In this document: positions 6,054 through 10,713 of the stretch, one piece after another
Position numbering within the stretch: the stretch's first letter is position 1
Layout: every line of letters starts with the position of its first letter
Assembly (NCBI GenBank): GCA_964580405.1
Contig: CAZOKM010000059.1
Coordinates: forward strand, 1-10,713
Direction of reading: 5' to 3'
Origin: JAGTRI01 sp964580405
GTDB lineage: Archaea; Thermoproteota; Bathyarchaeia; Bathyarchaeales; DTEX01
DNA: 10,713 nucleotides
Notes under the pieces: model-generated
Told to the model about the DNA's origin: nothing
The model's input: only the letters and a program-made list of their open reading frames with translations
The model's database searches: none
Translations under genes and position numbers: made by a program

Positions 6054-7508
6054 ATGATGAGTGTCCCCCTAGAACGAACCGACAAGTACTCGTGGCGCAT
6101 CCCGCAGACTTTCAGGCCAGGCATGCGCGTCCCAGGGCTGGTGCTGGCCGACGAGGACCTTCTGTCGAAGATGAGGACCGACAGGACGCTGACTCAGTGC
6201 GTGGACGTCGCCTTCCTGCCTGGCATCCGAAAGTATTCCATCACATTGCCCGACGGCCACGAGGGGTACGGGTTCCCGATTGGGGGGGTCGCGGCCACGG
6301 ACTACAAGGAGGGCGTCATCAGCCCAGGCGGAGTGGGCTACGACATTAACTGCGGCGTGAGACTGCTTACTACAAACTTTTCGGAGAAAGACGTCCAGCC
6401 CAAACTTGCGGAGCTCGCGGGCGTAATCTTCAGCAACGTCCCGTCGGGGCTCGGGAGCAGCAGGAAAGACGTCAAAATGTCCCATCAAGAGCTCGACCGC
6501 ATCGTGACTGAGGGAGTCCCACGCGTCGTCGACCAAGGGTTCGGATGGCCAGACGACGTCAAGCACTGCGAAGAAAACGGGCGCATGGAACAGGCGGACC
6601 CCGACAAGGTCTCGAACACGGCTAAAAGCCGCGGATTCGGGCAAATCGGGACGCTCGGTTCAGGAAACCACTTCCTCGAGGTCCAGAAAGTCGATAAAAT
6701 CTTCGACCCTAAGGTCGCGGCGGCGTTCGGCTTGACCCACGAAGGCCAAGTCACGGCCATGATTCACTGCGGCTCAAGGGGGTTCGGCCACCAAATCTGC
6801 TCCGACTACCTCCAAGTCACCGAGAGGGCGGTCCAGAAGTACAAGATTTCTCTGCCCGACCGTGAGCTGGCGTGCGCGCCTGGACTCAGCAACGAAGGGC
6901 AGGACTACTTTAAGGCAATGTCGTGCGCGGTGAACTACGCCTTCGTTAACCGCCAGATGATTACGCACTGGGTCCGCCAAAGCTTCGAAGCCGTCTTCAA
7001 GACGTCTGCTGAAAAGATTGGGCTGAACCTCGTCTACGACGTCGCCCACAACATCGCCAAAATCGAGGAACACAGCATAGACGGCAAAAAGACGAAGGTC
7101 TGGGTCCACAGGAAGGGAGCCACAAGAGCCTTCCCGCCAGGGCACCCGGACGTCACAGCGGACTACAGGCAAGTCGGCCAACCCGTGCTGATCCCGGGTT
7201 CGATGGGCACGTGCTCATACGTGCTCGTGGGGACGCCGAAATCCATGGAGATCTCGTTCGGCTCGACTGCACACGGGGCGGGGAGGATGATGAGCCGCGA
7301 AGCCGCGAAGAGGAGGTTCTGGGGAGGCGACGTGAAGGCGGCGCTCGAGAAACGCGGAATCGCCGTCAGGTCAGCCAGCGCGTCGGTGCTTGCCGAGGAA
7401 GCGGACGGCGCGTACAAGAGCGTCGACAAGGTTGCAGAGGTTTCTGACGCGGTCGGAATCGCGACGCGAGTAGCAAGGCTTGTCCCGATGGCCGTCATAA
7501 AAGGCTAG
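6054..7508 (+). CDS. rtcB: RNA-splicing ligase RtcB
   Basis: This 484-residue GTP- and Mn-dependent ligase joins 2',3'-cyclic phosphate and 5'-OH RNA ends. In archaea its main substrate is tRNA exons after intron removal. All catalytic motifs are visible: GGVGYDINCGVRL (92-104, metal-binding Asp97 and Cys100), GSGNHFLEVQ (202-211, Asn205, His206, Glu209), IHCGSRGFGHQ (237-247, His238), YDVAHNIAKIE (328-338, His332), PGSMGTCSYVL (381-391) and HGAGR (407-411). His407 is the residue that forms the guanylate intermediate. Length matches the archaeal family and no intein interrupts the motifs. The start is the ATG at 6054 or 6057; the proximal TATA box gives a leader of about 12 nt. No archease partner gene is nearby. 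The gene is convergent with the XPF-like gene, 16 bp apart, and ends with TAG. Confidence 0.97.
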   Translation: MMSVPLERTDKYSWRIPQTFRPGMRVPGLVLADEDLLSKMRTDRTLTQCVDVAFLPGIRKYSITLPDGHEGYGFPIGGVAATDYKEGVISPGGVGYDINCGVRLLTTNFSEKDVQPKLAELAGVIFSNVPSGLGSSRKDVKMSHQELDRIVTEGVPRVVDQGFGWPDDVKHCEENGRMEQADPDKVSNTAKSRGFGQIGTLGSGNHFLEVQKVDKIFDPKVAAAFGLTHEGQVTAMIHCGSRGFGHQICSDYLQVTERAVQKYKISLPDRELACAPGLSNEGQDYFKAMSCAVNYAFVNRQMITHWVRQSFEAVFKTSAEKIGLNLVYDVAHNIAKIEEHSIDGKKTKVWVHRKGATRAFPPGHPDVTADYRQVGQPVLIPGSMGTCSYVLVGTPKSMEISFGSTAHGAGRMMSREAAKRRFWGGDVKAALEKRGIAVRSASASVLAEEADGAYKSVDKVAEVSDAVGIATRVARLVPMAVIKG

Positions 7509-7524
7509 GCAGCAAAAAGGCTTC

Positions 7525-8241
7525 TTACTTGTTTTTAGCTTCGGCGTATGATGTATGAAGGACTTCCTCGACTTTTTTGGTTATTACGGGTCCGAGCCCG
7601 AACGCGTCCTTTGACCATCGTCCGAGGTTCACAAGCACGTTGAACGGCGTATCGTAGCTCTCGAGAAGGCTCACCGCCTTCTCGCGTCCGATGTTTGGTA
7701 AACTAGCCAAGAAGAAGACTTGGGCGTCCGCTAGGGTCTCAACCTTCTTGACCGCGTGGATTGCCAGCGCCCTCTTCTCGACGATCTGCTCCTGCTTGGC
7801 CGACGTGTAGAGAAACTCGACCGTCTCCTTGTAGCTCGGCGTCTGAACCATGTTTATGCCCTGCTTCGCCAGCGCGAACATGGCTCCCCACACGGCGGAC
7901 GGGTTGATCTTGCTGTACTTGAAGACTATGGGCAAGTAGCCCTCAACGAGCATGAACGGCTTCGCGTAAGCCTCCTTCAGGAGGAAGAGCTGGTCGAACA
8001 GGTGGCGCCGAGTCAAGGTGTAGACGAAGTCCTGAACCGTCTTCCGCTCGAAAGCGCACTCCTCCGAAACCACGTAGTCGCCCTTCTCGAGATACTTGAC
8101 CTCGACAACTGCGCCCCTCTCCTTCAAGCCGTTCAGTATTTTGGAAGCCCCCGAAGCTTCCCGGCTGTCAACGATGACCGTGGGCTGCTTCTCGCCCTTG
8201 TCCTCCCTGAGGTAAGGCACTAGAGACTCTGACTCCGACAT
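7525..8241 (-). CDS. XPF/Mus81-family structure-specific endonuclease, nuclease-HhH form
   Basis: This 238-residue nuclease of the XPF/ERCC4 family cuts branched DNA such as 3' flaps and nicked forks in repair and replication restart. The nuclease domain (about 20-150) shows VIVDSREASG (22-31, Asp25), EKGDYVV (52-58, Asp55) and CAFERKTVQDF (62-72, Glu65-Arg66-Lys67 and Asp71). These are the metal-binding GDxn-ERKx3D centre. The C-terminal part holds paired helix-hairpin-helix elements, SLPNIGREKA (180-189) and GLGPVITKKV (215-224), which bind DNA. No SF2 helicase is fused, unlike euryarchaeal Hef; this short form is typical of crenarchaeal-type XPF. Those proteins carry a PCNA-binding tail, but the end here (AEAKNK) shows no obvious one. 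The ATG at 8241 is the natural start. It ends with TAA. Confidence 0.92.
   Translation of the reverse strand: MSESESLVPYLREDKGEKQPTVIVDSREASGASKILNGLKERGAVVEVKYLEKGDYVVSEECAFERKTVQDFVYTLTRRHLFDQLFLLKEAYAKPFMLVEGYLPIVFKYSKINPSAVWGAMFALAKQGINMVQTPSYKETVEFLYTSAKQEQIVEKRALAIHAVKKVETLADAQVFFLASLPNIGREKAVSLLESYDTPFNVLVNLGRWSKDAFGLGPVITKKVEEVLHTSYAEAKNK
7532..7536 (+). terminator. Possible T-tract terminator after rtcB
   Basis: Five T residues lie about 24 nt after the rtcB TAG, just inside the end of the convergent gene. A matching T5 for the opposite direction (plus-strand A residues at 7514-7518) follows the XPF-like stop, so the short gap may terminate both transcripts. Confidence 0.3.
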
Positions 8242-8276
8242 TCCAATCAGACCAGTATCATAATGCGCCGAATGGA

Positions 8277-8284
8277 ATTAAAAG
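8277..8284 (-). promoter_or_regulatory. Possible TATA box for the XPF-like gene
   Basis: Minus-strand CTTTTAAT lies about 36-43 bp upstream of the ATG at 8241. A second candidate, GCTATAAGG (8295-8303), would give a longer leader. I cannot choose firmly between them. Confidence 0.3.
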
Positions 8285-8341
8285 TAAACGTTTCCCTTAT
8301 AGCTCATTGAGAAAAGGTCTGGGTAAAAACGACGAATTAGA

Positions 8342-9163
8342 CTATTTTTTTAGCCCGAGGTCGCCCATGATTTTCTTGAGCCCAGCGTGCAGTTGTCTTG
8401 TGCTTTTTTCTCCGTCTCCTTGGATGCGGTAGTGGGTTTCGATTGACACGCATCCATCGTAACCATCGTCAGCCAAGGCTTTGAACTGGCCAGCGTAGTC
8501 TATTTCGCCGCTTCCGACAGCCACGAACCTGACCTCCCCCGTGCTTTTATCGCGGACGCCGTCCTTTACGTGCATGTGAACCATGTAGTCTCGGGCTTCA
8601 ACGTAGCCATCGGGGTACGGAACTTCGCCCGCGCAGAAGGCGTTCCCCGGGTCCCAAACCAGCCTCAGGCTTTTAGAACCGACCTCTTCGACGGCTCTCC
8701 TCGACTCCTTCCCCGTGCCCACAATCGTGGAATACTCATTCTCGAGGGCTAGAACCACGCCTTCCTCGCGGCACAGGTCAGCGGCTTCGCGCAGCTTCCC
8801 AATCATGGGGCTCCAGTACTTGCTCGTGTCCTTCATGGACCAGAACGCGAAGCCTCGGACGAGCTCGGCGTCGAGGAGCTTCGTTATCTCGATCACTCTA
8901 GGAAGGAAGCCCATGTGCTCCTTGACCTCGGCTGGACCCGTGATGCTGCACTTGAAGAACGGCGAAGCCACGCAGACAACCCTCAACCCAGCGCGTTTCG
9001 CAATATTCTTTATTTTCAGAACCTCGACGTCCGTCAGGTCCTTCACATTCTTGTCCCAGCAGCTCCGCAACTCAATACAGTCCAAGCCCAGCTCCTTGGC
9101 CACCGAGACAGACTTCTCAACGTCCAGCGAGATTTCGTCTGTAATCACGCCCAGCTCAAACAT
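8342..9163 (-). CDS. Sugar phosphate isomerase/epimerase-like TIM-barrel protein
   Basis: This 273-residue protein belongs to the xylose-isomerase-like TIM barrel (AP endonuclease family 2) group. The barrel opens with FELGVITDEIS and ELGLDCIELRS (24-34), the usual strand-1/strand-2 pattern. Putative metal ligands appear in order: Glu141 in LALENEYS, Asp171 in LVWDPGNAF, His198 in HMHVKDG and Glu242 in SIETHY. Members of this group isomerise or epimerise sugars or inositol derivatives and a few are endonucleases. The fold and metal site are clear, but the substrate cannot be read from sequence. The neighbours (DUF62 gene upstream, XPF-like downstream) give no metabolic hint. The ATG at 9163 lies only about 6 nt after the predicted transcription start, so the message is almost leaderless. 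It ends with TAG. Confidence 0.85.
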   Translation of the reverse strand: MFELGVITDEISLDVEKSVSVAKELGLDCIELRSCWDKNVKDLTDVEVLKIKNIAKRAGLRVVCVASPFFKCSITGPAEVKEHMGFLPRVIEITKLLDAELVRGFAFWSMKDTSKYWSPMIGKLREAADLCREEGVVLALENEYSTIVGTGKESRRAVEEVGSKSLRLVWDPGNAFCAGEVPYPDGYVEARDYMVHMHVKDGVRDKSTGEVRFVAVGSGEIDYAGQFKALADDGYDGCVSIETHYRIQGDGEKSTRQLHAGLKKIMGDLGLKK

Positions 9164-9190
9164 AAAGACTCACGCCCAATAATCCGTAAT

Positions 9191-9198
9191 CCTTTAAA
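9191..9198 (-). promoter_or_regulatory. TATA box for the isomerase-like gene
   Basis: Minus-strand TTTAAAGG is centred about 32 bp before the ATG at 9163. This is the spacing expected for a leaderless or nearly leaderless archaeal transcript. Confidence 0.55.
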
Positions 9199-9252
9199 GA
9201 AGCATAATAAGTTAACCGACGCAACGAACCTGAAGTGAACTGGAAACAACAG

Positions 9253-10062
9253 TCATTCGTGGCTTGGCCTGATAACTATTTTGTCCCCAGATTTTACGTC
9301 ATATTTCTGAGCAGCATTCCCCCTGTTCACGGCGACCTCGAGAAAGCCGCCGCTACCGATAACCGCCAGAGGATTGTTTACCGAAACGTTACCATAAGCT
9401 GAACATAGCCTAACCGAAACTTCGTAATCTTTCAAGACAAACGAGAGCTGTTCGCCTTCCCTGACACCCATTGCCTTTAAATGTTCTTCAGCGATGTTTG
9501 TGACAATGTTGCCGAAGCCATCCACGTGAACCACCTCGCCACGTAACTCTTGGTCACGCACCGATGGCTGGGCGAACGTCGGCACAAGCGGATTTACTAT
9601 TTCTGGACCGAACTCTGACGGCTTAACTCCCCTTGCTAAGTGGGCAGCAGCTGGGCAGAAGATGTCGCGTCCGTGGAATGCTTTCGAGACCGTTTTGAGC
9701 ATGTATCTGCGGTTGGTTACCTCGTAGACATGGATAACCCCCTCTTTAACAGCTGAGAGCATCAGGAGCCCGTTGTCGGGTCCAACATAGAAGCTGCATC
9801 TAGACTCGACGATTATGGGTCTTCTTTCGGTTCCGACGCCCGGGTCAACCACGGCTATGTGGATTGTTTCCTCAGGGAAAAAGGGCGCAGCCCTAGCCAG
9901 CGTGTAGGCTCCCATCCGCACGTCGTACTTGTCGACTTCGTGGCTGATGTCAATAATTGTTACGCCTGGGCAAATGGACAGAATCACGGCTTTCATTTCT
10001 GCGACGTACGAGTCTCTTAAGCCAAAATCGGAAAGTAACGTGATTAATGGCTTTCTCTTCAT
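9253..10062 (-). CDS. SAM hydroxide adenosyltransferase (DUF62, SAM hydrolase)
   Basis: This 269-residue protein of the DUF62 family activates water to split S-adenosylmethionine into adenosine and methionine. It is related to the fluorinase and chlorinase enzymes. Family marks are clear: LLSDFGLRDSYVAEMK (9-24), DISHEV (38-43), VVDPGVGTERRP (71-82), GPDNG (94-98), FHGRDIF (129-135), DGFGNIVTN (181-189) and GFLEVAVNRGNA (239-250). Asp73, Arg80 and His130 match the Asp-Arg-His set described for the archaeal enzymes. The physiological reason for SAM hydrolysis is uncertain. AGGAG ends 6 nt before the ATG at 10062, which fixes the start. The DUF3795 gene ends 43 nt upstream, so both are probably co-transcribed. 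It ends with TGA. Confidence 0.93.
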   Translation of the reverse strand: MKRKPLITLLSDFGLRDSYVAEMKAVILSICPGVTIIDISHEVDKYDVRMGAYTLARAAPFFPEETIHIAVVDPGVGTERRPIIVESRCSFYVGPDNGLLMLSAVKEGVIHVYEVTNRRYMLKTVSKAFHGRDIFCPAAAHLARGVKPSEFGPEIVNPLVPTFAQPSVRDQELRGEVVHVDGFGNIVTNIAEEHLKAMGVREGEQLSFVLKDYEVSVRLCSAYGNVSVNNPLAVIGSGGFLEVAVNRGNAAQKYDVKSGDKIVIRPSHE

Positions 10063-10068
10063 AGCAAA

Positions 10069-10073
10069 CTCCT
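10069..10073 (-). promoter_or_regulatory. Ribosome-binding site of the DUF62 gene
   Basis: Minus-strand AGGAG lies 6 nt before the ATG at 10062. The strong site and lack of a clear TATA box fit an internal gene of an operon. Confidence 0.6.
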
Positions 10074-10105
10074 GTTAAGCATGAACGTCATAAGTAAGTT
10101 GAAGG

Positions 10106-10510
10106 TCATGGGCAGAAGACACATCGTCCACTTTTCTTTTGTTCCTTGAGCCAAGACTCGATGCCGATTTCCTTCATAAGTTTCATGTTCTCGACGGTTT
10201 TCCTGTGGTGCGGAGGACCATCCGAAGCGAAGGCTTTCAGGTCGCCGCACGGGAACTCGGTGCATTCGAAGCAGTACGTCAAGCCCTTCCTTTTTGTACA
10301 CGCGAGGAACTTGCAGTCGGCGCTCCAGTGCCTGTCTAGTGGACCCCTGCATCCGCCGCAAACGATGTTCTCGGGCTTAAGGTCCTTGAAGAATCCAAGT
10401 AAATTCTCCATCGATTTCTCGTCGCCTTGCCCAGCCAAGAGTATCTCGCACTTCGCGCAGTTCAACCCGCAGACGGAAATGTCCCATCCATCGGTCTCTT
10501 TCTTCAACAA
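10106..10510 (-). CDS. DUF3795 family cysteine-rich protein
   Basis: This 134-residue soluble protein has 12 cysteines in a metal-binding arrangement: CGLNCAKC (14-21), CGGC (51-54), Cys66 and Cys71, CFECTEFPC (80-88), and CVFC (130-133) at the very end. The opening VCGLNCAKCEI and the later YCFECTEFPC are the hallmarks of DUF3795, a widespread anaerobe and archaeal family that probably binds zinc or an iron-sulphur cluster. Its function is unknown. The start is TTG at 10510, supported by GGAG at 10517-10520 with 6-nt spacing and by a TGA stop in frame directly upstream; no in-frame ATG precedes the first cysteine motif. It lies 24 nt after the gene at the right edge and 43 nt before the DUF62 gene. 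This suggests one operon. Confidence 0.85.
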   Translation of the reverse strand: MLKKETDGWDISVCGLNCAKCEILLAGQGDEKSMENLLGFFKDLKPENIVCGGCRGPLDRHWSADCKFLACTKRKGLTYCFECTEFPCGDLKAFASDGPPHHRKTVENMKLMKEIGIESWLKEQKKSGRCVFCP

Positions 10511-10516
10511 TCAACA

Positions 10517-10520
10517 CTCC
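10517..10520 (-). promoter_or_regulatory. Ribosome-binding site deciding the TTG start of the DUF3795 gene
   Basis: Minus-strand GGAG is followed by 6 nt and then TTG at 10510. The codon before that TTG is TGA in the same frame, so translation must begin at this TTG or the next one (10507). Confidence 0.55.
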
Positions 10521-10534
10521 TATTCTTGACTTTT

Positions 10535-10713
10535 TTAAAGTGTCACCTTGAACCTGCAAAGGCTGTCTCCTTGAATGACGGATTTTTCGAGCTCAACCTT
10601 CACGGGTTTCTTCAGGGCGGACTCCAACATCTCCCTGATCCAGCCCCTGCTGCAGTTGCAATACGCCGAGAGTTGCCCGGGAAAATCCTTCATTAGGGCG
10701 CGACCCAGCGGGC
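10535..10713 (-). CDS. C-terminal fragment, probably ATC-hydrolase-like (DUF6144-type) protein
   Basis: The last 58 codons of a gene that begins beyond the right edge; the stop is TAA at 10535-10537. The peptide contains YCNCSRGWIREMLESAL, then VKVELEKSV and GDSLCRFKVTL at the end. The order Cys-x-Cys, GW, a VELxxSV strand and a terminal GDxxCxF is what I recall at the C-terminus of L-2-amino-thiazoline-4-carboxylate-hydrolase-like and DUF6144 proteins, with some likeness to V4R domains. Naming is tentative because the N-terminal part is missing. The 24-nt gap to the DUF3795 start suggests co-transcription. Confidence 0.55.
   Translation of the reverse strand, partial: PLGRALMKDFPGQLSAYCNCSRGWIREMLESALKKPVKVELEKSVIQGDSLCRFKVTL

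Noticed and set aside
5924..6349. Open frame of 141 codons on the plus strand before and inside rtcB
   Set aside because: Its second half lies within the conserved rtcB N-terminus in another frame and is an Arg/Pro/His-rich tail typical of shifted reading of G/C-rich coding DNA.
6069..6644. Open frame of 191 codons antisense to rtcB
   Set aside because: It lies wholly opposite the conserved RtcB catalytic region, has no recognisable domain, and long antisense frames are common in G/C-rich genes.
6054..7508. Intein in RtcB
   Set aside because: Some archaeal RtcB proteins carry inteins, but here the catalytic motifs follow one another at normal distance and the length is that of the mature enzyme.
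7756..8223. Open frame of 155 codons antisense to the XPF-like gene
   Set aside because: The opposite strand encodes clear nuclease and HhH motifs; this frame has Leu/Arg/Val-rich composition without domains.
5796..8255. AATCAGACCAG present both upstream of rtcB (5796-5806) and just before the XPF-like gene (8245-8255), with a 10/11 copy at 5903-5913
   Set aside because: An 11-bp match between distant places is expected several times by chance in about 10 kb, and the copies differ in orientation relative to their genes.
8715..9182. Open frame of 155 codons antisense to the isomerase-like gene
   Set aside because: It is opposite the conserved TIM-barrel protein and has shadow-like Ser/Thr/Arg-rich composition.
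1..10713. tRNA genes or mobile elements
   Set aside because: No T-loop-like GTTCRANNC sequence with a matching acceptor stem was found in the gaps, and no transposase, integrase, terminal inverted repeat or target duplication was seen.

Overview
The window looks like a piece of an archaeal chromosome, most likely from the TACK/Thermoproteota side (a Bathyarchaeia-like lineage is my guess). The support is a eukaryote-type RNA polymerase subunit H, an archaeal-type phosphopantetheine adenylyltransferase, an XPF-family nuclease without the fused helicase that euryarchaeal Hef carries, an RtcB RNA ligase, DUF763 and DUF62 proteins, and TATA-box promoters with short leaders. I see no insertion sequence, integrase, CRISPR array, tRNA or rRNA. 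This is mostly a housekeeping and metabolic region.

Layout. On the minus strand, 1-66 is the first codons of an MTA-phosphorylase-like gene, and 180-1313 is a DUF763 gene cut by one in-frame TAG. A CoA-related cluster follows: phosphopantetheine adenylyltransferase (minus, 1403-1906) is divergent from an ECF-type S component (2041-2925) and a type II pantothenate-kinase homologue (2944-3795). Next on the plus strand are an unusually long RpoH/Rpb5 (3891-4436) and an MFS transporter (4507-5667). A 386-bp non-coding stretch (5668-6053) carries paired repeats, two TATA boxes and a palindrome, and leads into rtcB (6054-7508). The rest is on the minus strand: XPF-like nuclease (7525-8241), sugar-phosphate-isomerase-like TIM barrel (8342-9163), SAM hydroxide adenosyltransferase (9253-10062), a Cys-rich DUF3795 protein (10106-10510), and the last 58 residues of a protein running off the right edge (10535-10713).

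How the genes may work together. The S component, the kinase homologue and the adenylyltransferase could form a salvage route into CoA (uptake of pantothenate or pantetheine, phosphorylation, adenylylation). Known archaeal CoA synthesis goes through pantoate kinase and phosphopantothenate synthetase, so a type II PanK homologue here is notable. The right-hand minus-strand genes look co-transcribed (edge gene, DUF3795, DUF62). RtcB and the XPF-like nuclease are convergent RNA- and DNA-repair genes with a 16-bp gap.

The most interesting points are the RpoH with an added N-terminal domain resembling eukaryotic Rpb5, placed away from rpoB; the S component/PanK/PPAT cluster; the single amber codon inside DUF763; and the structured region upstream of rtcB. 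No clearly new defence or mobile system is visible.
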